From NCBI RefSeq assembly GCF_014650075.1, contig NZ_BMUG01000001.1:138710-202709 (forward strand): a stretch of DNA of 64,000 nucleotides, read 5' to 3'. The position numbers and the translations under genes were made by a program. Positions 44,735-52,902 of the stretch are shown in pieces. Under the pieces are notes generated by a model. That model was given only the letters and a program-made list of their open reading frames with translations, was not told the origin of the DNA and ran no database searches. How positions within the stretch are numbered: the first letter of the stretch is position 1; the number at the start of each line of letters is the position of its first letter. The DNA comes from Streptomyces microflavus (GTDB lineage: Bacteria; Actinomycetota; Actinomycetes; Streptomycetales; Streptomycetaceae).

Positions 44735-45360
44735 ACCGCCCCGGACGCGCCCGCGTCGCACTGCTGCTCACGGTCGTCACCGCTGCGCTGCTCACCGCCT
44801 GCACGGGAACCGACGCCGATCCGGCCCGCGCCGACGCCACACCAACCACGCAACCGACCTCGTCGCCGACTCCCAACTCGCCCCCACCCCCATCCCCGTC
44901 CCCGACCGCCTCACCCACACCGAGTACCGCCGCCGAGATCGCTGAAGCCGTCGACAAGTGGTACACGTACGGAGGCGAGACGGCGATGGTCAGCCTGATC
45001 GAGGAAGCCCGGAACGCCGAATCCGGCCGCCCCCGCGAGGCCCTCGAACTCATGGTCCTGGACTTCGGCGGCCTCACGGATGCGCTCAGCACGGCCCGGC
45101 TGATGGGCCCCATCCCCGACCCCAAGACCCAGTCGGCCTGGGCGGCCGCCATCGAGCACCTCGACGGGGCGGTGCGCGAGGTCCTGGCTTCGGTGCCGAA
45201 GGACGGCAGAACGATCCAGTCGCTACAGGAGACCGGACAGATGTTGCGGGGGTGGTCCACGTTCGACGAAGGGATCAAGAGCCTCAAGTCAGCGCAGGCG
45301 CTGCTGAACCGGAGGTTCGGCCTGAAGCCGTCGGTGGACCCGTGGGAGGCGGGGGTGTAA
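44731..45360 (+). CDS. Lipoprotein, unknown function
   Basis: 209 residues; overlaps the M20 gene stop by 4 bp. N-terminal signal with lipobox LLTAC (Cys24). A Thr/Pro/Ser linker (TPNSPPPPSPSPTASPTPST) extends to about residue 65. The rest is a helical domain of unknown family (EIAEAVDKWYTYGGETAMVSLIEEARNAE, STARLMGPIPDPKTQSAWAAAIEHLD). Presumably anchored on the outer face of the membrane. It is not clear whether it works with the cytoplasmic peptidase. Confidence 0.8.
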   Translation: MNRPGRARVALLLTVVTAALLTACTGTDADPARADATPTTQPTSSPTPNSPPPPSPSPTASPTPSTAAEIAEAVDKWYTYGGETAMVSLIEEARNAESGRPREALELMVLDFGGLTDALSTARLMGPIPDPKTQSAWAAAIEHLDGAVREVLASVPKDGRTIQSLQETGQMLRGWSTFDEGIKSLKSAQALLNRRFGLKPSVDPWEAGV

Positions 45361-45458
45361 TTCTGAGGCCGTTTGCGTCCACCTCGGGTGGGCGTGAGGA
45401 GGCCCAACCTTCCGTCCCCGCCCTCTGACAAGCGGGCCCTGACTGCCGATTCATCGAC

Positions 45459-46358
45459 TCAAGTGGTGTATTCCTTCTCCGAGAGAGCGGCTCGGTGCAG
45501 GGACCGTGCGAAGTCGTCGACGTCGAGACCGGCCAAGTGCTCGACGAGGGCCTGTCTGACGTCCCGTACTTGCTGCGAAAGCCGATGCCCCCCGATGTCA
45601 CCGGGAAGGATGACGCGCCGGAAGCTGTCCTTCTCGATCACGCGGCCGACGAGCTTCTCCGCGACCCAGACCGGCGTACGTTCCCGGATCGCGAACGTCA
45701 GATGGATGCTTCGGACCCCGGAGTCGAGCGCGTGGGGATTGTGGACCCACCCCCGCGGCAGGAGCAGGGACTGACCCGGCCGGAGATCGATCTCCAGGTC
45801 GGGGCCCATGGCTTCCCACCGGGGGATGAACCCGGGGTCCCAGACACGGAAGGATTCCTGGTACTCCCGCATCGGGGAGGGAAACATCGGGCGCCAGAGC
45901 TGCCACCGCTTGATGCCGGCGATCTGCACGATGACGGCCATCTGCTGGTCCCAGTGGTGGAGCAGGCCCTGACGTCCGGGTGGGGTCACGAAGGCGTGCA
46001 GGTAGTTGCTGTAGCCGGTCTCCTGCTGAATTCCACGGGAGACGTCCGCCAGGAAGGGGACGACCCGCTGGAGGTTGCCGAGCCGGATCGTATGGCCGTC
46101 CTCGTAGAGGCTCCGCAGCTTCCCCGGGTCGGTCCGGCCCGCCGTTCGATGGCGGTCGGGATGCAGCGCGGCACCGTTGCTCACGACGGCGATCTCGTCG
46201 GCGGGTACGCACCCGGTTTCCAGGTAGTGGTCGATGCTCTCCGGTGTGATCACACGGTCGAGCTCGCCGGCCTCGCGTTCGTAAACGTGTGGCTCGTCCG
46301 GCCACGAGGTCAGGAGCGCCGTCACGCCCGGGCCGGGCAGTAAGAGACTGAGGGACAT
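45459..46358 (-). CDS. JmjC-type cupin 2-oxoglutarate/Fe(II) oxygenase
   Basis: A 299-residue protein of the JmjC/cupin group that includes ribosomal oxygenases (YcfD, NO66) and RiPP or small-molecule hydroxylases. The iron facial triad is His135-x-Asp137 (LLHHWDQQM) and His206 (PRGWVHNPHAL). Lys150 (GIKRWQLW) sits where 2-oxoglutarate is bound. The C-terminal ~70 residues are helical with a winged-helix-like region. GAGGAAG-type bases precede ATG 46358. It is the last gene of a compact minus-strand cassette with a DUF397 protein and two small unknowns, so its substrate is probably encoded there. Confidence 0.82.
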   Translation of the reverse strand: MSLSLLLPGPGVTALLTSWPDEPHVYEREAGELDRVITPESIDHYLETGCVPADEIAVVSNGAALHPDRHRTAGRTDPGKLRSLYEDGHTIRLGNLQRVVPFLADVSRGIQQETGYSNYLHAFVTPPGRQGLLHHWDQQMAVIVQIAGIKRWQLWRPMFPSPMREYQESFRVWDPGFIPRWEAMGPDLEIDLRPGQSLLLPRGWVHNPHALDSGVRSIHLTFAIRERTPVWVAEKLVGRVIEKDSFRRVILPGDIGGHRLSQQVRDVRQALVEHLAGLDVDDFARSLHRAALSEKEYTT

Positions 46359-46396
46359 GGGTGTACTTCCTCGCTTCGGTTCGCTTCGCCGATCGG

Positions 46397-46846
46397 TCAG
46401 GAGGGCGGCAGGGGGCACGGAAGGCCCGGATGGTGGTGGTTGAGGCAGCACACCACCGAGAAGGAGATCAAGCTCTGGGACTTCGTGTAGTGCACCCAGC
46501 AGACGTCGACGCCTCGGGGAAGGGAGTCCATCGCGTACGCGATCTTGTGTTCGAGGGTGATGTAGGCGCGGCCACCGTCGTCCCTCTCGGCGGGGGGATT
46601 CGCCTCGTACGTGCTCTTCAGCCAGGTGACGGCACCCACGACGCGGGTCCAGGTGCGCTCCACGGCGGTCTGGTTCTGCCGCATGAGCCAGTGCCCGGTC
46701 ATGAGGGGCGGCAGCGTCGAGGCGACGAACGCGCGGGTCTGTTCGGAGTTCAGTTCTGCACCCGGACGGCGTAGGGCCTCCTGGCCGTACGCGTCTCTGT
46801 TGCCGGTCCACGGGCCGTATCCATGCCAGTGCCCTGACCAGGTCAT
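46397..46846 (-). CDS. Hypothetical protein of the oxygenase cassette
   Basis: 149 residues with an aromatic, Gly/His-rich N-terminus (MTWSGHWHGYGPWTGNRDAYGQ) and a helical middle (SEQTRAFVASTLPPLMTGHWLMRQNQTAVERTWTRVVGAVTWLK). The C-terminus contains CCLNHHHPGLPCPLPPS. The His/Cys-rich end could bind metal. No family recognised. It lies 38 bp before the oxygenase gene, so they are very probably co-transcribed. Codon use fits the genome. Confidence 0.65.
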   Translation of the reverse strand: MTWSGHWHGYGPWTGNRDAYGQEALRRPGAELNSEQTRAFVASTLPPLMTGHWLMRQNQTAVERTWTRVVGAVTWLKSTYEANPPAERDDGGRAYITLEHKIAYAMDSLPRGVDVCWVHYTKSQSLISFSVVCCLNHHHPGLPCPLPPS

Positions 46847-46936
46847 CTGCGCCCTTCGCTAGGGGAGGCGGGCCGGCCCGGAGGATGTCCGGTCCGGCCC
46901 ACTGCGTGGTGCTTCGTGCTCAGGAAGGGGGCCAGG

Positions 46937-47185
46937 TTAGAGCGTCAGGCCCCTCGCCCTGACCCACCCGGCGGCGAAGTCGTCGAGCTCGGCCGCGGTG
47001 AATCGCAGCTCCTTGCCCGCACCCTCGGGCTTGCTGTCACGGATGACGAAAGAGGCCTCCGCGCCGGGGATGGCGGCGAGACTCACGCAGGTCTCGTTGG
47101 ACCCGCCCGCGTTGCCGCCGCAGTAGGTGGCGAAGGCGTCGGCGGCCGGAATCGGCAGCGTGTAGAGGTTTCCGGTCATGGTCAT
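46937..47185 (-). CDS. DUF397-family small protein
   Basis: 82 residues from ATG 47185 (GGAAGGA upstream). The DUF397 pattern is recognisable: TCVSLAAIPGAEASFVIRDSKPEG and ELRFTAAELDDFAAGW. It has a longer, unusual N-terminus (MTMTGNLYTLPIPAADAFATYCGGNAGGSN) and two cysteines. DUF397 proteins usually pair with XRE-DUF5753 regulators and may act as their partners or antagonists. This copy is separated from the regulator and sits inside the oxygenase cassette, making it a candidate substrate or partner. Confidence 0.75.
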   Translation of the reverse strand: MTMTGNLYTLPIPAADAFATYCGGNAGGSNETCVSLAAIPGAEASFVIRDSKPEGAGKELRFTAAELDDFAAGWVRARGLTL

Positions 47186-47385
47186 GGGAAAGTCCTTCCG
47201 GTGCTGATGTTGCGGAGAGACGGTCTCCGCACCGTCGTGCTCCTGGCCCCGCCCGGCTGCCGACCGTCCATGGAGACAGCCGGGCGGGAGTCTGTGGGGT
47301 GGGGGGCCCGAGCCAGACGTCGGCTTGCGGCGGCCCGGGGCAAAGGGCCTACGGGTAGGGCCTGTTCGCGCCTACGCCGAAGGCG

Positions 47386-47475
47386 TCACCGCTCGAACCA
47401 CACCGCGGCAACGATCGATGAGCCGATAGTGGCGAGGCAGATGACGTAGGCGATCTGGCGGGCCCGCTCGCTCAT
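47386..47475 (-). CDS. 29-residue single-pass membrane peptide
   Basis: ATG 47475 overlaps the upstream gene's TGA (ATGA). The product has a charged start (MSERAR), one hydrophobic segment (IAYVICLATIGSSIVAAVWF) and ends ER before TGA 47386-47388. Translational coupling and a clean helix make it plausible as a real microprotein. No homology recognised; not proven. Confidence 0.55.
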   Translation of the reverse strand: MSERARQIAYVICLATIGSSIVAAVWFER

Positions 47476-47987
47476 TGCCCGTCACGCTCCGGGTGGGGAG
47501 AAGCGAGCCCGCTGGGCACCACGTACGTCTCAGCCTGCTCAGCGAACCCTGTCGTGTGGGTAGGCCGAGGTCGAATAGAGAGCGGAGGGCGTCCCTCAAT
47601 CGATCGGGCAGACAACCCTTCGGGCTGCTGTTTCATAGCAATAAGCCTTCGCAGCACGCGCGCCTGAGCTCGTACGTGGGCGTAGACCTCGTGGGACAGG
47701 GCGTCTGGAAGCGGCTGGTTATCAACGAGGTGGGTCACTTCGAGCCGGAAGCTGCGATCGGTCGAGGTCAAGCCTGCTTCTGCGGCGAAGACTTCGTCTG
47801 CGAAGGCGATGATCTTGCCCCGCAGTGAAGAGGCGGCCTCGTCGAGCGCCGAGCGGGTGGTTGTACCCAACTGAAGCGTCAGGACTCGGCGTGCGTCGAG
47901 CTCCGCGTGGATCACGTCCAGAGGTGGCCCTTCGGCCGCCGCGTTGCCGGCCGCCTCCCGTGGACTGTTGATCGGGGGGTGAGTCAT
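47472..47987 (-). CDS. Hypothetical protein, first gene of the oxygenase cassette
   Basis: 171 residues from ATG 47987 with AGGAG upstream. Mostly helical: IHAELDARRVLTLQLGTTTRSALDEAASSLRGKIIAFADEVF and ALSHEVYAHVRAQARVLRRLIAMKQQ. The C-terminal 45 residues are Pro/Thr/Ser-rich. The LRG...EARRL-like spacing is faintly reminiscent of DUF6415 proteins that accompany XRE/DUF397 loci, but I would not assign it. It faces the XRE regulator gene across 307 bp and is coupled to the 29-residue peptide gene. Confidence 0.65.
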   Translation of the reverse strand: MTHPPINSPREAAGNAAAEGPPLDVIHAELDARRVLTLQLGTTTRSALDEAASSLRGKIIAFADEVFAAEAGLTSTDRSFRLEVTHLVDNQPLPDALSHEVYAHVRAQARVLRRLIAMKQQPEGLSARSIEGRPPLSIRPRPTHTTGFAEQAETYVVPSGLASPHPERDGQ

Positions 47988-48188
47988 CACGATCTCCTGT
48001 GCCCAGGCGCGTAGCGCTCTCGATGTGCACACACGGGTGGCGAGTCGGGTTCGCGAACGCCCGTGCGAGGACGTAGCGCAGCCGCTGAGATCCGTCACCA
48101 GCCCTATGCGGCTGACTAGTTGAAGCCAGTCGGCTGCTGCTGCTCAACAGACTGCACCCAAGTAGCGATGATGTGCAACATGAGTAGG

Positions 48189-48200
48189 CTCAACGTTGAG
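48189..48200. promoter_or_regulatory. Palindromic operator candidate in the XRE/oxygenase-cassette intergenic region
   Basis: CTCAACGTTGAG is a perfect 12-bp palindrome, with a further CTCAAC half-site at 48221-48226, in an AT-richer stretch (48150-48235) of the 307-bp divergent gap 47988-48294. It could be the site of the adjacent XRE-DUF5753 regulator. No gene is seen in this gap. Confidence 0.55.
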
Positions 48201-48294
48201 ATTTACCTAGCATTGGGAAACTCAACAGGCATATGACGAAGCTCGAACGGGCCCATGCGGCACACTGGTCCGCGGCGAAGGAGGGGAATATCGG

Positions 48295-49158
48295 GTGGCA
48301 CATCCGGAACCGAAGGTGCGAAAGAAGAGGCTCGGGTCTGAACTGCGCCGGCTCCGTGAGGAGTCCGGCATCAGCCTTCAGCAGGCCGGTGAGACCATCG
48401 ACGGCGACAAGACGAAGATGAGTCGCATCGAGAACGGTCGGCAGGGGCTCCGGCCCCTTGAGCTGAAGACTCTGCTCGACATGTATCAGGTCGATCTACC
48501 TATGAGAGAGGCGCTGCTTGCCCTTCAGCGGCAGAGCAAGCAGAAGGGCTGGTGGTCGCAGCACTCAGACAAGCTCAAGCCGGACTTCCAGGAGCGACTG
48601 ACGCTGGAGTCGTACGCCGTCCGGATCTACGCCTACCAGAGTGTGGTGGTTCCCGGGCTGCTTCAGATCGATGCGTACGCCGAGGCGGTCATCCGCGGCA
48701 CGGGGAGCAAGCGGATGAGCGACGAGGAAGTGCGGACGCTCGTTGACCTTCGTCTTGCCCGGCAGGCGATCTTCGATCGGGATGATGCTCCGCAGTACCT
48801 CTGCATACTGGACGAGTCGGTGCTCCATCGTCAGGTGGGAGGTCCTGCCGTGACTGCTGCACAACTACGCAACCTCATCGAAGTGTCTGACCGCCCTGGC
48901 ATCGCCGTACAGGTGATCCCGTACGCGCAGGGCGCCTACGTAGGCATGGACGGTCCGTTCACCGTCTACTCGTATCCGGACCCGATGGAACTGGACGTGG
49001 TCGGCCTCGACAATCTGGATGGCGGCCTGTACCTCGAAGAGACTGGGGCCGTAGAGAACTACCGCAGTGCCTTTGACCAGCTACGTGCAGCCGCTCTATC
49101 TTCGCGTCAGTCCATGGATGTGATCTCGCGCGCTGCGCGGGATCTTGAGAACGAGTAA
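48295..49158 (+). CDS. XRE-family regulator with DUF5753 domain
   Basis: 287 residues from GTG 48295 (GGAGGGG about 8 bp upstream). Residues 12-70 form an XRE helix-turn-helix (LGSELRRLREESGISLQQAGETI, KMSRIENGRQGLRPLELKTLL). The rest is the DUF5753 domain (YESYAV-like LESYAVRIYAYQSVVVPGLLQIDAYAEAVI, DESVLHRQVGGPAVTAAQLRNLIE, IQVIPYAQGAYVGMDGPFTVYSYP). This is the WhiJ-like class abundant in Streptomyces, usually with a DUF397 protein downstream, as here. It probably autoregulates and may control the divergent oxygenase cassette. Confidence 0.92.
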   Translation: MAHPEPKVRKKRLGSELRRLREESGISLQQAGETIDGDKTKMSRIENGRQGLRPLELKTLLDMYQVDLPMREALLALQRQSKQKGWWSQHSDKLKPDFQERLTLESYAVRIYAYQSVVVPGLLQIDAYAEAVIRGTGSKRMSDEEVRTLVDLRLARQAIFDRDDAPQYLCILDESVLHRQVGGPAVTAAQLRNLIEVSDRPGIAVQVIPYAQGAYVGMDGPFTVYSYPDPMELDVVGLDNLDGGLYLEETGAVENYRSAFDQLRAAALSSRQSMDVISRAARDLENE

Positions 49159-49168
49159 GAGGCTCACG

Positions 49169-49375
49169 ATGATGCGGCACGATCTTCCGACCGAAGCATG
49201 GATCAAGTCGTCCTACAGCGGCGACACCCAGGGTCAATGTGTCGAGTTCCAGGCGGTGCCGGACGAAGGTGTCGCGGTTCGTGACTCGAAGGACCGCAGC
49301 CTTGGAGCCTTCGTGTTCCCGGCTGCTGCGTGGGGGGCGTTTGTGGCCGGAGTGAAGAGCGAGAGCCGTATCTAA
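49169..49375 (+). CDS. DUF397 protein, partner of the XRE-DUF5753 regulator
   Basis: 68 residues from ATG 49169 (ATG 49172 also possible). It has the full DUF397 pattern: WIKSSYSGDTQGQCVEFQ, EGVAVRDSKDRSLGAFVFPAAAWGAFVAGVK. It follows the regulator gene by 10 bp. Family members are thought to modulate the paired XRE protein, in a toxin-antitoxin-like or signalling arrangement. Ends just before a small terminator. Confidence 0.9.
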   Translation: MMRHDLPTEAWIKSSYSGDTQGQCVEFQAVPDEGVAVRDSKDRSLGAFVFPAAAWGAFVAGVKSESRI

Positions 49376-49383
49376 CACCCACT

Positions 49384-49406
49384 GCCCTGGCGGTCTCTGC
49401 CAGGGC
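49384..49406 (+). terminator. Terminator after DUF397 gene
   Basis: An 8-bp perfect stem (GCCCTGGC 49384-49391 with 49399-49406) and a 7-nt loop, 9 bp past the stop. The remainder of the convergent gap to 49618 shows no gene. Confidence 0.65.
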
Positions 49407-49618
49407 CAGGCCCTCTGTGGAGTCGAAGGTGGCCGTCAGCTTGCCGTCCCAGCTCTCCATCTGTGTGGCGCCGCTCCGGCGGACGCGATCCGTCGGAGCC
49501 GGGACGGCAAGAGACCTCCTAGGTTGGCGCTGCGTCCGGCTCTGGTGCAGCCATGCCCCTATATCCCAATTCAGGCAGGCAGGCCAGGTCGCAAGCTGCT
49601 GCCTTCGCGCCGAGAAAG

Positions 49619-52600
49619 TCAGCCGGCGGCGATTGCAGAGTAGGTCAATACATCGGCCGGAATCTGCTGGTAGAGCTTCCACTCGATCGCCATAGGGTTA
49701 CTGCCCGTGTGCTTGACGTATTCCGCCGGGCCCAAGAGCATCCATGGCTGAGGTCCACCGATATCCGTCTTCTTGTATCGGCGCACGAAGAGAAGGACGT
49801 GAGTGCCTCTCTCCTTGTGGGTCCGATAGCGGACTCCCGTGGGTGAGCTCTCCGATGTCTGGTTCTGTGACTCCCAGTGGAACAAGGAGTCGTTGAGGGC
49901 ATAGTCCTGGTAGCGGGTCTCAGGCGAGAAGTCCTTTTCATCCTTCTCCAGGGTGACGAGCAGGGCATCCGTTTGGATGTTCTCGCACCACTTCACGCCC
50001 TCGCGAAAATGTCCCGGCTTGAATCCGTCAACAGCAGCCTGGCCCAGCGCGGGGAGGATTTCTTCGCGGCTGTACGAAGCGTGGACGGTCAGAGGGACGG
50101 CTGCGTGAGTCCCGAGGAGCGGCACCGGCACGTGGTCGGCCTTCTGCAGGACGTGGGCGAGTACTTGCCTGAGTTCGTCGCGGAACGCGTGCTGATCACG
50201 CAACGAATCCAGCCCTGCCTGGTAGCTGGGGAAGTCCCCGCCCAACGGCCAGAGCGAGAAGAAGAGCATGCGGGCGTACCCCCGCTCCTGCTCGCTGAGT
50301 TCGTCGTAGGCGGGAGCGTCATCGGCCAGCAGCTTGCTGTATGCCGAGACGCGCAGTGGGTCATCGACGTGAAGGAAGGCCGAGACCCGCTTGAGGAGTG
50401 GCAACTCGCCTTCAGGACCGACCGCGTCCAGGAGCTTCGCTCGACGCAACAGGCCCGTCCATGAGTTTCCATTGCCGCGGTAGAGCTCCTTGAGCTCGCG
50501 GCCGCTCTCCTTGAGGAAGTCTGCAAGACGTGGCTTCGCGTAGGAAGCGACCTCGCGGGCCAGCTGAGTGACGTTGACCGCGATCTGCGTGCGGATGTTG
50601 TCAATGATCAGTTCCTTGGCCTTCGTCTCAAGGATGATCTGGCAGCCGGAGGGCAGTTGCGGAAAGTCCTGCTCGACGCTGTTGAGGAGCCGGTTGCGCG
50701 TCAGGTTCGTCAGGGCGCGGAACTGCGCCTCGAAGCGGAACTCCTTGCGGTGCTGGCCGATGAAGTCCAAGACAGTGAGGACCGCTTTGTCCTCGGTGCG
50801 ACGCAACCCGCGGCCCAACTGCTGAAGGAAGACCGTGGCGCTGGAGGTGGGGCGCAGCAGGAGCAAGGTGTCGACGTCGGGGATGTCGAGACCCTCGTTG
50901 AACAGGTCCACGGAGAAGATGACTTGGAGGGCTCCCGAGCGCAGGTCATCAAGTGCTGTCTTGCGGTCGAGTGCTGGAGTCTCACCAGACAGCGCGACAG
51001 CGTTGAGGCCCGCCTGTCGGAAGAAGTCAGCCATGAAGTGCGCGTGCGCGACCGATACACAGAATCCCAGGGCTCGCATCGAGTCAGGGTCGGTGACCTT
51101 GTCCCTCACTGCTTGCACCACGAGCCGAGCTCGTGCGTGGTTGCCTGTGAACAGGTTGCTCAGCGCTGTCGAGTCGTAGGCTCCGCGCTTCCACGTGACA
51201 GCGCTCATGTCCGTGTTGTCGGTGATGCCAAAGTAGTGGAAAGGACTGAGGAGTTCGTTCTCCAACGCCTCCCAGAGGCGCATCTCCGCTGCGATTCGGC
51301 CATCGAAGTACTCGTCCTGAATGTTCACGCCATCCATGCGTTCAGGGGTGGCTGTGAGGCCCAGGAGCTCTCGGGGCTGAAAATGGTCCATGATCTTGCG
51401 ATAGGTGGGGGATGTGCCGTGATGGAACTCGTCGATCACGATGACATCGAAGTGATCAGGGGCGATACGGTCCAGAGCCTGCTCTGTGAGCGATTGGACA
51501 CTGGCGAACACGTGGTTCCACCTGTTGGGGATCTCGCCGCTGAGCAACAGCTCACCGAAGTTCGCATCGATGAGTACGTTCTGATAGACGCGTAGGGACT
51601 GTTCGAGAATTTCCCGGCGGTGCGCTACGAAGAGCAGGCGCGGGTCCCGACCGAGCGTCTGGCGCAGGCGCTTGTAGTCCAGCGCCGCCATGACGGTCTT
51701 CCCGGTGCCCGTTGCTGCGACGAGAAGATTTTGGTGCCGGTTATGCACTGTGCGTTCAACTTCGAGGCGTTCGAGCATGTCCCGCTGGTGAGGATACGGG
51801 CGGACCTCTAGGCCGGAGAGGGTGATGCTTGTCGACCCGGGGCGGCCGCTGCCGCCAGCGCGGGACAAGGCGTCGTCCAGCCGCTCTGCGTCCTTGTCAG
51901 GGTCGTACGACTCGAAAGCAGGCTCACTCCAGTACGCATCAAAGGTCGCCTCGAACTTACGGATCACCGAGGGCGTCGCGACGGAGGAGAGGCGGACATT
52001 CCATTCGAGTCCGTCGAGAAGCGCTGCTTTGGAGAGGTTCGAGCTGCCGACATATGCCGTGTCGAAGCCGCTGGCGCGTCGGAAGAGCCACGCCTTGGCG
52101 TGCAGACGTGTGGAGCGGAGCTCGTAGTTGACCTTGACCTCAGCGCCGAAGTCCCGCACCAGCCGGTCCAGGGCGCGGCGTTCGGTGGCGCCGATGTAGG
52201 TCGTCGTGAGTACACGGATGGGAATACCGCGCTCGCGCGCCGACGACAGGGACTTCTCCAGGACGCGGAGTCCATGCCACTTCACGAATGCGCAGAGGAG
52301 GTCGACTCGGTCGGCGGTGGCCAGCTCGGCGCGCAGCTCGAAGCCGAGGCTGGGGTCCTCCGGGGAGTTCGTGATGAGTGCCGTCTCGGACAACGGCGTT
52401 GCTGGGCGTATGGCGTAGACGCCCGGCGCCTCCTGTTCCGCGACGGCCAACAGCTGTCGCGGCCCATCAGTGACGAGATCGACCCACTCTGTCGCGCCCT
52501 CTATCGTATTAAGCGATTCCAGGATGTGATTGGCCGCAATCACCTGCTCGGCAGGGCTGAGGCCCTGGAACACACGCCGCACTGTGGCTCCGATATGGCG

Positions 52601-52756
52601 GGAGAGCACGTGCGGTGCCGACTCCTTGCCGACCGCGGCGTCGACGGAGTGCCAGCCCGTGGAGTCGAGCTGCTTCATTCGTTCAGCCAGCCGATGAGTG
52701 ATGAGCGATTCGTAAAGCCCAGCAACTGGTGCGTCGTCCGAAATGTCGTTGGGCAT
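49619..52756 (-). CDS. PLD-nuclease/DEAD-box helicase fusion with DUF3427 C-terminus
   Basis: 1045 residues. The N-terminal PLD-like nuclease carries an HKD motif at 219-240 (HAKAW, then GSSN). The superfamily 2 helicase core follows: Walker A AATGTGKT (347-354), motif II DEFH (442-445), motif III TATPER, motif V FNEGLDIPDVD and motif VI QQLGRGLRR (645-653). The last ~350 residues match the DUF3427 region (RFEAQFRALTNLTRNRLLNSVEQDFPQLP, then a long helical and beta domain). Such proteins degrade or unwind foreign nucleic acid in several defence islands and restriction-like systems. No methylase is beside it, and it sits next to an accessory cassette. GAGGGGGA precedes ATG 52756. Confidence 0.9.
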   Translation of the reverse strand: MPNDISDDAPVAGLYESLITHRLAERMKQLDSTGWHSVDAAVGKESAPHVLSRHIGATVRRVFQGLSPAEQVIAANHILESLNTIEGATEWVDLVTDGPRQLLAVAEQEAPGVYAIRPATPLSETALITNSPEDPSLGFELRAELATADRVDLLCAFVKWHGLRVLEKSLSSARERGIPIRVLTTTYIGATERRALDRLVRDFGAEVKVNYELRSTRLHAKAWLFRRASGFDTAYVGSSNLSKAALLDGLEWNVRLSSVATPSVIRKFEATFDAYWSEPAFESYDPDKDAERLDDALSRAGGSGRPGSTSITLSGLEVRPYPHQRDMLERLEVERTVHNRHQNLLVAATGTGKTVMAALDYKRLRQTLGRDPRLLFVAHRREILEQSLRVYQNVLIDANFGELLLSGEIPNRWNHVFASVQSLTEQALDRIAPDHFDVIVIDEFHHGTSPTYRKIMDHFQPRELLGLTATPERMDGVNIQDEYFDGRIAAEMRLWEALENELLSPFHYFGITDNTDMSAVTWKRGAYDSTALSNLFTGNHARARLVVQAVRDKVTDPDSMRALGFCVSVAHAHFMADFFRQAGLNAVALSGETPALDRKTALDDLRSGALQVIFSVDLFNEGLDIPDVDTLLLLRPTSSATVFLQQLGRGLRRTEDKAVLTVLDFIGQHRKEFRFEAQFRALTNLTRNRLLNSVEQDFPQLPSGCQIILETKAKELIIDNIRTQIAVNVTQLAREVASYAKPRLADFLKESGRELKELYRGNGNSWTGLLRRAKLLDAVGPEGELPLLKRVSAFLHVDDPLRVSAYSKLLADDAPAYDELSEQERGYARMLFFSLWPLGGDFPSYQAGLDSLRDQHAFRDELRQVLAHVLQKADHVPVPLLGTHAAVPLTVHASYSREEILPALGQAAVDGFKPGHFREGVKWCENIQTDALLVTLEKDEKDFSPETRYQDYALNDSLFHWESQNQTSESSPTGVRYRTHKERGTHVLLFVRRYKKTDIGGPQPWMLLGPAEYVKHTGSNPMAIEWKLYQQIPADVLTYSAIAAG

Positions 52757-52844
52757 GCCCCGAGTCCCCCTCATTTGGCTGTGTGCTGCATATGCAGTTG
52801 TATCAAGGAGGGCTGAGAGTCGGGGCAATGGCTCTTGAAACCAG

Positions 52845-52882
52845 CAGGGGCCACTACCGCGAAATCGCGGTTGTGGCCCCTG
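52845..52882 (-). terminator. Strong hairpin terminator after the SEC-C gene
   Basis: An 18-bp stem with one mismatch (52845-52862 with 52865-52882) and a 2-nt loop, 20 bp past the SEC-C gene stop on the minus strand. It separates that gene from the helicase gene. Confidence 0.82.
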
Positions 52883-52902
52883 CCAGGGATGTGCAGGAGA
52901 TG

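Noticed and set aside
48233..48421. A 62-codon frame overlapping the XRE gene start
   Set aside because: It overlaps the regulator in another frame and shows no domain; the GTG at 48295 has a good ribosome site.
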